NCBI RefSeq assembly: GCF_019578655.1
Contig: NC_063258.1
Location: 11,288,802-11,352,801, forward strand
Source of the DNA: Ricinus communis
Taxonomy: Eukaryota; Streptophyta; Magnoliopsida; Malpighiales; Euphorbiaceae
Reading direction: 5' to 3'
DNA: 64,000 nt
The notes under the pieces are model-generated. The model was not told where the DNA came from and ran no database searches. It saw only the letters and a list, made by a program, of their open reading frames with translations. Of this stretch, positions 1-12,198 are shown piece after piece (within the stretch, counting starts at the first letter, position 1; the number at the start of each line of letters is the position of its first letter). A program made the translations under genes and the position numbers.

Positions 1-991
1 AAATTTTAATCCACCTCTATTAAGCTTTGTTAATTCTTACTCCGGAAAATTAATTAACCTTACCTCTAAGTGAAAATTAACTTGTTCTTGCAATTAAATT
101 TCTGAACTCGATTACAATTTCTCAATTGCTAAAAGAATTCTATGAATAGTAATCAATACAATCAATGTTACAAAAACTAGATTTATATTATTAATTGCAA
201 AAAAATACAAGAAAGGAAACTCAAACAATCTCAACAATTCAGTACAAAGCCAACATAGCAAGAACCCTAATGGGTTTAACCAATCTAGCTACACATGTTC
301 ATGTCTAAAGCAAATAGGAATTTAATTGCAACAAAAGAACAAAGAAATTGAAACATATACTCCATTTTCCTAGAATTGGATGTATAACTCAAAGCCTTGA
401 TCTACGCTATAGTTCATCTCTAGAACTGCTTCTTGATTTGCTCCAAAACTCCTCCTTAATCTTCAATCCAAATTCCAAATCACGAATCTGACATTCCAAG
501 GTGGAATTAGTTTCCTGGAAGCCCCCTAAAATGCCTAACAAACACATCTAGCAAAATTACAATGGAAGATCAAAAACCAAAATCATCGATTCGGAACATG
601 GGCGTGTTCCAGCCTGTATCCCCCAACATGGGCCATGTTGGACTCTAATTGACAGAATTAACTGAATCGAGCATGGCCGTGCTCTAGGGTGTGGTACCCT
701 CAAAAAATTGCTGCTTCAAAGTGTTTAAGCTACACGGCCTGGAATTTCTGCACAGGCTCCAACACAGGCCGTATTGACTTCCCAGAAGTCAACCCAAGGT
801 CAAAGAGCTTCTAATTCCATTCGTTTTTGCCCGATTGATATAAAATTGCTAAGGCACTGATTATGGACCCATAAAATCTCCTGAAACACGAAAGGACACA
901 AAACACAAGTGATCTTGGAATAAAAACATAATTAATGCTAAGAAAATTCATAATAATATGTTAGTAAATATGTGTAAAATTATGCATATCA
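1..991 (-). mobile_element. Family A LTR, 5' (U3) part, cut by window edge
   Basis: The strip ends at 991 in the complement of an LTR start (TGATATGCATAATTTTACAC), close to the start of the solo LTR at 5300-6758, and it aligns with that LTR over most of its length (for example ctctattaagctttgttaat near 17-36 and 5736-5755). It carries the family A GC-rich block of AGCACGGCC-like motifs at about 590-790. Orientation is minus, so the rest of the LTR and any internal region would lie left of base 1. Whether it is a solo LTR or one end of an element cannot be decided. Confidence 0.75.
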
Positions 992-1425
992 GTTCATTTT
1001 CTTGAAATTTTTTATTTTATTTTCTATTTTCAATGTCTTAGTCAATTTTGTTATGTTTCTTAATTTCTTATTTTCCTTTAATGTTGAATTGCTGTTATGA
1101 TTTATTTTAGTTTATTAGTTACTATTGTGGATATTATGGATTTCTTTTATGGTGGTATGCTATTTTACTCTTTTCTCTAATCTATTCCATTGTTTATGAA
1201 ATTATTGATTTTGTTCTTAATTTTTTGACTCTGTTAATTCTGTTATTTTACTCAAATTCTTGTTCTTCTGTTATGCTACTGAATTGGAATTAGCTAATGC
1301 AAGTGTGCCAAAAATGTGTTAAATTAATGTTGTATTGCTATTAAACTATTGCTATTATTAGAATAATTGTTTCTTTAGTGCAAGGAATACAATTTTGGCA
1401 ATAGTTTGATCCATTTTCATGCAGG
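992..1425. other. AT-rich stretch, nothing recognised
   Basis: T-rich DNA between two family A LTR pieces. It contains no open frame of note and I see no match to the repeat families of this window. It could be decayed internal or flanking retrotransposon sequence. Confidence 0.4.
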
Positions 1426-1955
1426 TACCATGGTTGAGCGGCGTGAAAGACACAAAAAGGTGGATATGTGCAAGAGAAGGCATTCAGATCCAATCCGCCC
1501 ATCTCCACCCACAACTCTCGCATGGCCATGAAGAAACCCTAATTGGTGAGATCCAAAGCTTCAGCACGGCCATGACACGGCCATGCTGAGACAAATATAT
1601 ATACAAAACTATTTTTGGAGCTAGGGAAGAAAAGAGAGAGAGAGAGAGAGGCCCAACGGCTGGTTCAGTCTTTGCATAGTGCTGAATTCAATAGAGAGTT
1701 GCAGAGAGGAAGAATCCAGGAATCGCAATGTTTCGAATGCAAAAGAGTAGTGAAGCAATTCGAGAGGCAATTGGGAAGACCGATTGTAGTGCTGATTCAA
1801 ATTTGGAGTTGTTCATCTGATTCGAGAGAAAAGGGTGTAGATGTTCCATTTCTGTTATTCTTTCATTATAATTGATTTCCTAGTTATTTTAAGGGTGGAC
1901 ATGTTTAGCTAGATTGGTTAAATCCATTGGGATTTCTTTACTATGTTGGCTTAGT
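1426..1955 (+). mobile_element. Family A-like LTR remnant (promoter/R/U5 part)
   Basis: It has the order seen in the intact family A LTRs: a short AGCACGGCC...GGCCATGCTGAG block (1563-1590), a TATA-like run (about 1594-1604), a purine-rich downstream segment, then a block with gtagctagat-like wording and 'cattggg' near 1900-1935 that matches the U5 side of the LTR at 55696-57153. An (AG)n microsatellite lies at 1632-1650. Both LTR ends are missing. An 86-codon open frame across the AG tract (1615-1875) is not regarded as a gene. Confidence 0.5.
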
Positions 1956-2025
1956 ATTCTTTACCTATGGCTGATGATGATGTTATTGTGTAGGATGAGC
2001 CAACCAGGAAGGACTAAAGCTTGAG

Positions 2026-2291
2026 GTGACAGAGCCTGTGCGACCAAAGGACAAGAAGAAGAGTCTTGTGAAGGAATACCATCCTCCAATTCCATATCCT
2101 GCTAGGTTGAAGCAAGAAAAGATTGATCGGCAGTTTGGTAAGTTTTTGGATTTATTTAAGCAGCTGAGGATTAATCTACCTTTTATTGAGGATATATCGC
2201 AGATGCCCAGGTATATGAGCTTCCTAAAAGAGATTCTAAGCAACAAGAGGAAGCTGGAGGACTTGGGACTTGTGACACTAAATGAGGAGCG
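2026..2291 (+). pseudogene. Family A gag C-terminal fragment
   Basis: The reading frame encodes a segment closely similar to the gag-protease linker of the family A element at 58900-59150: both have EYxPxIPYPAR, then a QFxKFLDxFxQLxINLPFI block, then QMPxYxxFLKxIL and KRKLE...LNEE. Homology stops abruptly at about 2291, where the 1-kb repeat begins, so the piece is truncated at both ends and has no start codon of its own. In the family this region lies between the zinc knuckle and the protease. It is a retrotransposon relic with no cellular function expected. Confidence 0.85.
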
Positions 2292-2301
2292 AGTATATTT
2301 G

Positions 2302-2568
2302 AGTCTAGAGAGTATATTATTTTAGTTTTCTACCTTGTGGAGAAATAAGTTATGGGTTCTTTCAAGACCTTTGCGGACTTATGAAGACCTGCACTAGCGA
2401 ACCTAGTCTCATTGCTCACGTCCTTCCTTTCTTTTGTCTTCTTTCTCTACCCCTGAGTTTAAATCAATTTGATTTGATCCTCATGGTTAGCCATGAAAGA
2501 GAATAAAGAACTTGTGATTTCTTTTTCTATCGAATATAAAATCCTACCTATGTTCTCATTTCTTTCCT
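2302..2568 (+). repeat. R1 repeat fragment
   Basis: It matches the R1 monomer from the 'gtatattattttagttttctacc' step through to 'cctacctatgttctcat', in the same orientation as the copy starting at 2948. It abuts the gag fragment on the left and an inverted R1 piece on the right. Confidence 0.8.
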
Positions 2569-2694
2569 TAGAGGAACAAGGAAGGATGGAGATGCCAATG
2601 GTGCAAATTCTGAATTAGAATATTTAGGAGTGCCTCGATTCTCATCGTTCTTTCCACTAAAAGATTTATATGTGATCATTCTGGGAATGATATC
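2569..2694 (-). repeat. R1 repeat fragment, inverted relative to its neighbour
   Basis: From 'tagaggaacaaggaagga' onward the sequence is the complement of the R1 segment found on the plus strand near 3470-3560. The flip at about 2568 is an inversion breakpoint within the repeat field. The right end was interrupted by the LTR fragment at 2695. Confidence 0.75.
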
Positions 2695-2947
2695 TGTCAC
2701 AATCAATTTTTTTTAGTTAATAATTAATATTCATTAGCATGTCATTAAACATGTCATTTGCATCATAATTATGTAGGACCTATTTTATTATATTAGGTGG
2801 TAGATAAATCAATTATTTAGTTACATATTGATTTAATTGAAAAGTAATGATTTTGGACTAAATTAGAAAGTTAGAAAGAAAGAGGATTAAATTGTAAAAT
2901 TTCCTACTTTTAACACCAATTTACCACCTCTTCATTTCTTCATTTCT
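2695..2947 (+). mobile_element. Family B LTR, first ~250 bp only
   Basis: It starts TGTCACAATC and matches the first quarter of the solo LTR at 14887-17248 (same 'attaatattcattagcatg' and 'gtcatttgcatcataattat' wording, same 'accaatttaccacctcttca' step). It breaks off at about 2947 straight into R1. The remaining ~2.1 kb of the LTR are absent. Confidence 0.85.
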
Positions 2948-5299
2948 AGGGCTTTCACACTATGAAAATTGCATGCAACCAAATACTTAAGCCTCATGAG
3001 TATATTGTTTTAGTTTTCTACATTGTGGGAGATCATATTGTGGGTTCTTTCAAAAGCTTTTTAGACTTATCAAGAACTTGCACTGACGAACTTTCACTTA
3101 TCACTTACGTCATTCCTTTCTTTTCTATTCTTTGTCTACCCTTGTGTTTAAATCAATTCTATTTGATCCTTAAGTGTAGCCGTATAAAAGAGAACAAAGA
3201 ACTTATGATTTCTTTTTCTTATCGGATCCAAAATCCTACCTATGTTCTCATTTTGTTCATTCTTGTCATGCCTCTCTTTCTAATCTTTATCTATTATGAG
3301 AGTTTGGTTTCATTTGGGGACTATAAACACGAGTGTTTAGTAAAAGCACATGGAAGCGACAATCATAGGCACCAATCTAATGCTTGGACAAATGCAAAGA
3401 AAGAAAATTAGTTGATCGAGTGTTGATATCATTCTCAGAATGTTCGCGAATGAATCTGTTGGAGAAGAGAGGGAGCGACGAGAATCGAAGCACGCCAAAA
3501 TATTTCGATTCAGGATTTACACCGTTGGGATCTCTGTCATTACTTGTTCCACTAGGCACTAGGACTCCTGATGATATAAGGATTGGAAATAAATTCGATT
3601 TGATCTTTATGCATACCTGTATGGAAAAGTATAAAGAAGTTTGTATTTCTTTTGTTACCAGATCCAGAATGCCACCTATGTAATCATTTTGTTCGTCTCT
3701 TATTGCCTCTCTTTCTAATCTTTGTCTATTATGATGGTTTGGTTTATTTGGGGCGTAAAAACACCAGTGTTGAGTGAAAGCATGCGGAAGTAGTAGTCAC
3801 AGGCATCGTTCCATTGCTTGGACAAAAGCGAAGAAAGAAAATTAATTGATTGGGTACAGGCACCATTGGGGTATCCATCATTCCCTATTCCTCTAGGCAT
3901 GAGGACTCCGGATGACACAAGAATTGATGTAAGGAATCATGGGAACATAATTGAGAAGCTTTACTTGTGGCATTGAGGCGTGACTTGATTATCAAGTAGG
4001 ACGAGATGCAAATCCATATGCATAATGGAGAAATCATGTTGCTTTAGATTAATAGAAGCGGGAATGCATGCGTTTTAATATTTGTCATGCATGTAATGAA
4101 GTAGTTTGGGTCGAGGTATTATTAAGTATACCCACAAAGATTTTCTCTTGTTTTCATTAAGCTAGCTTGTAAAATTTTGGACTAAGAGAGAATAAAGAAC
4201 TTGATCATTACACTTAGCTGTTTCTAAAAGAATAACGAACTTGTGATTTCTTTCCTTATCGGACCCATAATCCTATCTATGTTCTCATTTTGTTCGCTTC
4301 TTTTGTACGTCCCTTTTAGAGGAAAGAGGAAATGATATGAATCGAGGCACAATCAAATATCCCGATTCAGGATTTGTGCCATTGGGGTCTCCATCATTCC
4401 TTATTCATCAAGGCATGCAGACTCCTAATGACAAAAGGATTGGCTAAAGGAATCATTGGAATACAATTCAGAAGCTTAACTGGGGGCATTGAAGTGTGAC
4501 TTGACGATCAAGTAGGAGGAGACACAAATCCAAGCACAAGTCTTGACGTTTGGGACACATATAATGAAGTAATTTTTGCTGAAGTGTTATGAGGTAGGCC
4601 CACACAAATTTTGCCTTATTTTCGTTAGACTGGATCATGAAATTTGGAACTATGAATGTTTTTTACTAGTCAACTCCTCTCCAATTCTTGATTTTACTTT
4701 AGTTTATTTATCTTTCTTTATTTATTTATTCATATTTAGCTTGTAGTTTCTTCTTCTTATGGAATGAAGGCTTTCACACTATGAAAACGCATGCAACTGA
4801 ATATTTGAGGCTGGTGAGCATATTATTTCAGCCTTCTATGATGCAGGAAATCAAGTTATTGGTTCTATCAAGAACTTTGCAGCCTTATAAAGTCTCACGC
4901 TAGCGAACTTAGACTTATCGCTTATGTCCTTTCTTTTTGTTGTATTCTTTATCTACCATTATCTTTAAATCATTTCAATTCGATCCTTATGTATGCGATA
5001 TGGAGAATAAAGAACTAGTGATTTCTTTCATTATCATATATGAAATCCTAACTGTGTTCTCATTTTGTTTGTTTCTCTTTTTTATCTTTTTCAAGTCATA
5101 AATCTACATGTGTAAGGGAATAATAATGTTATTTTCAATTAATCCTAACATAATACTAGTAGGAATGCAAGTGCTTTGATGTTTGGGATGGATATAATGA
5201 AGTAATTTGGATTGGAGTGTTATTAGGTAGGCCCATGCAAATTTTTCTTTATTTTTGTTAAGCTGGCTCATAAAATTTGGGACTACGAGAGTTATTGAC
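2948..5299 (+). repeat. R1 tandem repeat segment with internal deletions
   Basis: Successive partial R1 monomers lie head to tail. Landmarks recur in the same order: 'gggctttcacactat' (TATA-like), a U5-like block, 'tctaatctttatctat', 'ggaagcgacaatcatagg', 'ttagttgatcgagt', 'gaggaaagaggga', 'aggactcctgatga' and 'taaaatttgggact'. Copies near 2948, 3700, 4190 and 4690 lack different internal parts, so monomer lengths vary. The run ends at 5295-5299 (ttgac), where the family A solo LTR has inserted. Short open frames of 60-149 codons occur but do not resemble one another beyond shared repeat sequence. Confidence 0.85.
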
Positions 5300-6758
5300 T
5301 GATGGGTTGCTACTCGTGTTAGCTACAATCTAAGGCAGTGTACCTATCGATGCAGTCTAGCACTAATGGTGAGTATCAAGGTTGTATTCCTCGGGAAAGC
5401 GAAAGCCCAGAGTTACTCCTTTGTTCTTTGTTATATTAACCTAAAATGGATGATGAATAAATTCTAAACTAACTATTAACTACAAGCTAAGTTCTAAGCG
5501 AGATGCAGGAGTAATTGATAAGTGAAATAATCAAGACAAGAAGACAAACCCAAAGGGAATCTAAACTAGTTGGCAATCAAACAAAAGATAAAGGATCGGT
5601 GAGTCTAATTATGCTACCCGTGGACGAATTCTTAACCGAATTCGGTTTCTCTCTCGAGATAACTGAATTCCTAAACCTAATAACCTAAAGTTGGAATCTC
5701 TTCCTAACGATTGATTCTTAAATTAGCATTAAGCTTTAATCCGCCTCTATTAAGCTTTGTTAATTCTTAATTCGGCTAGTTAATTATCCTTATCTCTAAG
5801 CGATTATTAACCAGTTCTTGCTATTCAAAATTCCAATTGCCAAACGGATTTCTCAATCTCATAAAGCAATCTAAACATCACAATTCAGCGTCTCATGAAT
5901 AATGCATTATTTTATTAATCACCGAAACAAGAAGAATACAAAACCAACTCGAACAATCCAACAATATAATATCAAGCCAACATAGTAAAGAAATCCCAAT
6001 GGATTAAATCAGTCTAGCTAAACATGTTCATGTTTAAAACAATCTAGGAAATCAATTACAATGAAAGAATAATAAAAATAAAACATGTACACCCTTTTCT
6101 CTCGAATTGGATGAACAGCTTCAAATCTGGATCTACACTTTGATTAATCTCCCAAACTGCATCTTGAATTGCTCCACTACTATTTTGCACTCAGAACCTT
6201 GCGATTCCGGGATTCTTACTCACTGCAACTCTCTATTGCACTCAATACTGTACAAAAACCGAACCAGCCTCCAGGGCTCTATGTCACTTCTTCCCCTCTC
6301 TCTCTCTTAAGAAAAATTCATTTTTCTTATATTTAACTCAAGACCACGTGAGTCCATGCCGTCGGGGTATGGATCTCACCAACTAGGGTTTCACCATGAC
6401 CGTGTTGCTCCCCGTGCTAGAAGCCGTGGTGGCTACGGAAACCGTGCTCAAACCATTGTTTTGAAGACCAAGTTTCGATGGTTGGTCACGGCCAGAGTCC
6501 AGGCCGTGATGGTCAGTACGGCCTTGACTTAGGCCGTGCTCAATGTGTGCAACGCGGGCTCTTGTCCGATCTTGATGAATTCTCGTCCGTTTCCGCACGT
6601 ATTGATCTATAATTGCTTAAACACCGATGATGGTCCTATAAATGTTCCTGAAATGCAAAAGAACACAAAACACGGGTGATCTGGGAATAAAAGCACAATA
6701 ATTGCTAAGAACATACGCAATAATATGCAAGCAAATATGTGTAAAACTATGCTCATCA
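5300..6758 (-). mobile_element. Family A solo LTR with 5-bp target duplication
   Basis: The element starts TGATGGGTTGC and ends GCTCATCA, and is flanked by an exact 5-bp duplication ttgac (5295-5299 and 6759-6763). Removing it restores the R1 sequence 'gagttattgaccaatcaact'. The length of 1459 bp is close to the family A LTRs of the complete element (1458 and 1470 bp). Orientation is minus: the complement of its left end matches the U5 side of those LTRs ('ccttgatactcac', 'gctagactgcatcg', 'ctgccttag'). No internal region is present, so it most likely arose by LTR-LTR recombination. The GC-rich AGCACGG motif block is at about 6340-6600. Confidence 0.93.
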
Positions 6759-6763
6759 TTGAC

Positions 6764-7704
6764 CAATCAACTCCTCTCTCATTCTTGATTTGACTTCACT
6801 TTATTCATCTCTCTTTATTTATTTATTTTTTTAGCTTCTAGTTTCTTCTTCTTATGGAACAAGGGCTTTCACGCTATAAAAACCACATGCAACCGAATAC
6901 TTGAGACTAGTGAGTATATTATTTTAATTTTCTACCTTGTGGGAAATTAAGTTATGGATTCTTTCAAGAACTTTGCAGACTTATCAAGACTTGCTCAAAT
7001 CCTTCCTTTCTTCTGTGTTCTTTGTCTACCTTTATTTTTATAAAGACACTATTTGATCCTTATACTTAGCCTTATCAAATCTGAAATCATACCTATGTTC
7101 TAATTTTGTTTGTTTCTTTTGTACCTTAATGTCTAGTATGATGGTTCGTCTTCTTTGGAGACCATAAATATGACTGTTGAGTGAAAGCAGCAATCATAGG
7201 CAATGATCTAATGCTTAGAGGAATGTGAAGAAAGAAAATTAGTTGATCGAGTATTGATATCATTCTCTGAATGATTGCAAACGATCTTTTGGAGGAAAGA
7301 GGGAATGATGAGAATCGAGGCACGAGCAAATATTCTGATTCAGGATTTGTATCATTAGAATCTCCATCATTCCTTGTTTCTCTAGCCACGACGACATATG
7401 ATGATATAAGGATTGGCATAAGGAATCATGGAAACACAATTGATAAGCTTGACCGATGGCATTGGGGCTTAGCTTTCAATTCAAGCAGGACGAGACATAA
7501 ATCCACTCGTGCAATGGAGAAATCATAATGTTATCAATGAATCCAAGCATAACATAATCAAGAATGCGAGCTTTTTGATCTTTAGGATGCATATAATTAA
7601 GTAATTTGGTTTGGAGTGTTATTAGGTAGGCCCATATGAATTTTCCCTTGTTTTCGTTAAGCTAGTTCATAAAATTTGGGATCTCCATCATTCCTTATTC
7701 TCAA
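6764..7704 (+). repeat. R1 repeat segment, continues after the solo LTR
   Basis: This is the continuation of the R1 unit split by the solo LTR. It has a TATA-like 'cgctataaaaacca' at about 6872, a U5-like block, and the segment whose frame (7271-7420) reads LLEERGNDENRGTS. That wording resembles the tails of plant gypsy pol proteins. It ends in 'ataaaatttggg' at about 7680, after which a short scrambled join leads to inverted R1. Confidence 0.85.
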
Positions 7705-9878
7705 AAGGAGTGGTTAACAACTCTCGTAGTCCCAAATTTTATGACCTAGCTTAATAAAAACAAGGGGAAATTCGAGTAAGCCTACATAATAACACACCGA
7801 CCTAAATTAGTTCATAATATTCATCCCAAATATCATAACGCTCGAAATCCCGCTTGTATTATGCTTAGATTAATAAAAGACAACATTATTTCTCCCTTAT
7901 GTGTCATCAAGCTAAGACCTAATGCCACCGATAAAGCTTATTAATTGCAATCCCATGATTCCTTACTCCAATCCTTGTGTCATCAGGAGTCCTCAAGCTT
8001 GAAGGAATAGGGAATGATAGAGATTCCAATGATGTAAATCCTAAATCGGAATATTTAGTTGTGCCTCGATTCATGTCGTTCCTTTTTTCCTCTAAAAGAT
8101 TCCCTTGTGATCATTCGAAGAATGATATTGATACACGATCAATTAATTTTATTTTTCACACTAGTCGAAGTATTTGATCAGTGCCTATGATTGCCGCTTG
8201 CATGAGCTTTCACTGAACACTCATGCTTGTGCTCCCCAAATAAAACCCAACCATTATACTAGATAGAGATTCGAAAAAGAGACACAAAAGAAACAAACAA
8301 ATGAGAATATAGGTAGGATTTCATATCCAATAAAGAAAGAAATCACAATTTCTTTACTCTCTTCCATACTACTAAGCGTAAGGATCGAATCAAATTGATT
8401 TAAACACAAGGGTAAACAAAGAACACAAGAGAAATAAAGGGCATGAGAAATAAGTCTATGCTCACTAGATGAGTGTTGATAAGTCCACAAAGTTCTTGAA
8501 AGAACCCATAACTTGATTTCCTGCAAGGTAGAAAACTGAGATAATATGCTCATTGGGCTCAAGTATTCGGTTGCATGCAGTTTTTATAGTGCAAAAGCCC
8601 TTATTCCATAAGAAGAAGAAACTACAAGCTAAATATGAATAAAAAATAAAAAAAAGATGAATAAAGCAAAGTCAAATGAAGAACTGGAGAGGAGTTGACT
8701 GATTAACAACTCTCGTAGTCCTAAATTTTATGAGTAAGTTAACAAAAATATAGGAAAATTTACATGGTTTCTCTAATAACACGCCAACCCAAATTACTTC
8801 AGCCTATGTGTCCCAAAACATCAAAACACGCATGTTCTCGCTTCATTTAATTGTAAACAACATGGTTTCTCTCTTACACTCGTGGATTTGGGTCTCCTAT
8901 TGCTCAATCATTAAGTTACGGTCCAATGCCACAAGTCATGCTTGTCAATTGCGTTCCCATGATTCCTTACACCAATCCTTATGTCATTAGGTGTCCTCGT
9001 GCCTAGAAAAACAAGGAGTGATGGAGATCCCAATGCTGTAAATCCTGAATCAAAATATTTGGTCGTACTCGATTCTCGGCGTCCCCTCTTTCCTCTAAAA
9101 GATTTGGCTGCGATCATTCAGAGCATGATATCAACACTCGACAACTAATATTCTTTCTTTGCATTTGTCTAAGCATTGGATTGGTGCCTATGATTTTCGC
9201 TTCCACGCACTTTAACTCAACACTCACATTTATGCTCACCAAATAAAACCAGACCATCATATATTATACATAGATTAGAAAGAGACGAACAAAAGAAACA
9301 AACAAATGAGAACATAGGTAGGTCTTCGTATCCGATAAGGAAAGAAATTTCAAGTTCTTTATTCTCGTCTATGGCTAAGCGTAAGGATCAAAACGAATTG
9401 ATTTCAACCCAAAGGTAGACAAAGACCACAAAAGAAAGGAAGGACATGAGCGATAAGTCTAGGTTCGCTACTGTGAGTCTTCATAAGTCCACAAAGGTCT
9501 TCAAAGAACCCATAATTTATTTCTCTGCAAGGTAGGAAATTGAAATAATATGCTCACTAGCCTCAATTATTCAATTGCATGTGGTTTTCATAGTATAAAA
9601 ACCCTCATTCCATAAGATGAAGAAACTAGAAGCTAAATATGAATGAATAAATAAATAAAGATGAAGAAACTAAAGTCCAATCAAGAATTAAAGATAAGTT
9701 GGCTGGCCAATAACTCTCGTAGTCTCAAATTTTATGAGGCAACTTAACGAAAATAAGAGAAAATTACTGTGGGCCAACCTAATAACCTTCCGATCTAAAT
9801 TACATCATTATATGCATTCCAAACATCAAATTATGTGCATTCTCAATTGGATTAATTGAAAGAAAAATGATTTCTCAT
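7705..9878 (-). repeat. R1 tandem array, two near-complete direct monomers
   Basis: This is the clearest view of the R1 period. The phrase 'taacaactctcgtagtc' occurs at 7715 and 8704 and a near copy at 9709, giving steps of about 989 and 1005 bp. A second landmark (catcaggag/cattaggtg) at 7981 and 8985 gives 1004 bp. Read on the minus strand, each monomer holds a TATA-like 'cactataaaaactgcatg' (complement near 8570-8590), a block similar to family C R/U5, and the EERGNDENRG-like segment. Divergence between the two monomers is visible throughout and was judged by eye as well over 10%. Confidence 0.9.
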
Positions 9879-11696
9879 TTTGTTAGTTTGTTTTGTGCCT
9901 CTCTTTCTAATCTTTGTCTAGTATGATGGTTTTATTTTATTTAGAGAGCAAAAACACGAGTATTGAGTGAAAGGTCATGGAAGCGGAAATCATAGGCACC
10001 TATCCAATGCTTGGACAAATGTGAAGAAAGAAAATTAGTTAATCATGTATTGATATCATTCTCGAATGATCACGGATGAATCTTCTAGAGGAAAGAGCAA
10101 ACAATGAGAGTTGAGGCATGCCCAATATTTCGATTCAGGATTTCGCACCATTGGTATCTCCATCATTCCTTGTTCCTCTAGGCACAATAACTTCTAATGT
10201 CATAAGGATTGGCTTAAAGGGTCATGGGAACTTAATTAACAAGCTTGACCAGTGACATTGGGGCTTAGCTTGATGATGAAGTAGGACAAGATGTAAATCC
10301 ACACACGTAAGGGAGAAATCATGTTTTCTTTATTAATCCAAGTGTAATATAAGCGACAATGCGAGCATTTTGATGTCCGGGACACATATAATGAAGTAAT
10401 TTAGGTTAGAGTATTATTAGGTAGGCCTATGCGAATTTTTCCTTATTTTTGTTAAACTAGTTTATAAAATTTGGGACTACAAGAGTTGTTGACCAGTCAA
10501 CTACTCTTTCATATTATAAAAATTGCATGCGACTGAATACTTGAGGGTAGTGAGCATATTATTTAAGTTTTCTACCTTGTAAAAAATCAAGATATGGGTT
10601 CTTTCAAGAACTTTGTGGACTTTTGAAGACTCGCTTTAGCGAACATAGACTTATCACTTATGTCCTTCATTTCTTTTATGTTCTTTGTCGATCTTTGTGT
10701 TTAAGTAAATTTGATTTGATCCTTTTGCTTAGCCGTATGGAAGAGAATAAAGAACTTGAATTTCTTTCCTTATCATATATGAAATCCCACCTAGGTTTTC
10801 ATTTTGTATGTTTCTTTTGTTCTATTCTATCTAATTTCTGTCTAGTTTGGTGGTTTGCTTTTATTTAACGAGCATAAATATGAGTGTTGATTGAAAGGAG
10901 ATGGAACCGGCAATCATAAGCACTAATACAATGTTTGGAAAAATGCAAATAAATCAAATTAATTGATCGAGTATTGATATCATTCTCAGAATGAGCGGGA
11001 ATGATACTTTTTGAGGAAAGAGGGAACATTGAGAATCGAGGCACGCCCTAATATTCCAATTCAAGATTTGCACCATTGGGATCTCTATCATTCCATGTTC
11101 CTCTAGGGATAAGGACTCCTAATGACACAAGGTTTGGCGTAAGGAATCATGAGATGCAATTGACAAGCTTGACTGGTGGCTTGGGGTGTGACTTAATGAT
11201 CTAGCAGGACGAGACATAAATCCACACGTATAAGGCATGTTGCTTTTGATTAATCCAAACGGGAATGTGCGTGCTTTGATGCTTAGAACGCATATAATTA
11301 TGTAAATTGGGCTGGGGTATTATTAGGTATGCCCATATGAATTTTTCCTTATTTTTGTTATTCTAGATTAGAAAATTTGGGACTGTGGGAGTTGTTGACC
11401 AGTCAACTCCTCTTTGTCTAGTATGATGGTTTGATTTTATTTGGGGAGTATAAACACCACTATTAAGAGAAAGCGCATGGAAGCGACAATTATAGACACT
11501 AATCCAATGCTTGGACGAATGCCAAGAAAGAAGATTATTTTATCAAGTATTGATTTCATTGTCCAAATTATTATAGACGAATCTTCTAGAGGAAAGAGGG
11601 AAATATGAGAATCGAGGCACGCCTTGATATTTCAATTTAGGATTTGCATTATTGGGATCTCCATCATTCCATATTTCTCAAGCATGAGGACTCCCT
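9879..11696 (+). repeat. R1 repeat segment, plus orientation
   Basis: At about 9879 the array flips from minus to plus in mid-monomer. Two partial monomers follow (the 'tctaatctttgtct' landmark at about 9910 and 10825), then a third piece in which 'gttgaccagtcaactcctct' (11394-11413) joins directly to 'ttgtctagtatgatgg', skipping the TATA/U5 part. The right end is cut by a pol/LTR relic at about 11697. Confidence 0.85.
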
Positions 11697-12198
11697 CTAA
11701 ATCAAAATTAAGATGATCAAGAATTAGAACCTAAATAAAACTAAGTCCTTTAAAACCTAAGTCTAAACATGCTATAAGGATAGATCAATTCTTTGATAAG
11801 TGAAAGGTGCATTCAATATGAATACAAAGAACAAGCAAATTCGTTTTACTTATGAAAGTTCTAAATAATTCATTATTCTTTCTTGATATCCGACCAACAT
11901 TCTTCTTAAAGAAGTGTTTAGGGTTTACAAATAAAAGAAATGCCAAAATTACCCTTCCTAGTCGAATGGACAAGTTCCATTAAGAAATGAAATCCAAATC
12001 CTAATCTAATAAGGCTTTAAAAGCCCAAACATAAGTGGCTTATTATTCAAATAAGAAATGCCTAAATAACAGCCTTATTTTGTGCTAAATAAAAGCCTAA
12101 ATAAATCCAAAATTAACTAGGATATGCAGCCAACCTATTAAAAAAAAGAATTTAGGCTTCCATAACATTAAACAAAGCCCAACCACATGGATCATTGT
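11697..12198 (-). mobile_element. LTR remnant following a minus-strand gypsy pol
   Basis: It lies directly downstream, in element sense, of the pol tail at 12199. It shares 'gatgatcaagaattagaacc' and 'aagtcctttaaa' wording with the R/U5 pieces at 36820, 39060 and 40460. No clean TG...CA end is visible. The AT-rich part at 11980-12190 would be U3. Confidence 0.6.

Noticed and set aside
1615..1875. 86-codon frame with ERERE repeat
   Set aside because: It spans an (AG)n microsatellite inside an LTR remnant, in the region equivalent to untranslated LTR elsewhere.
2962..3411. 149-codon frame in plus-strand R1 with hydrophobic stretches that look like membrane segments
   Set aside because: The same R1 segment in other copies (for example 10623-10868, 8254-8562 in complement) is interrupted at other places, and the hydrophobicity follows from T-rich sequence.
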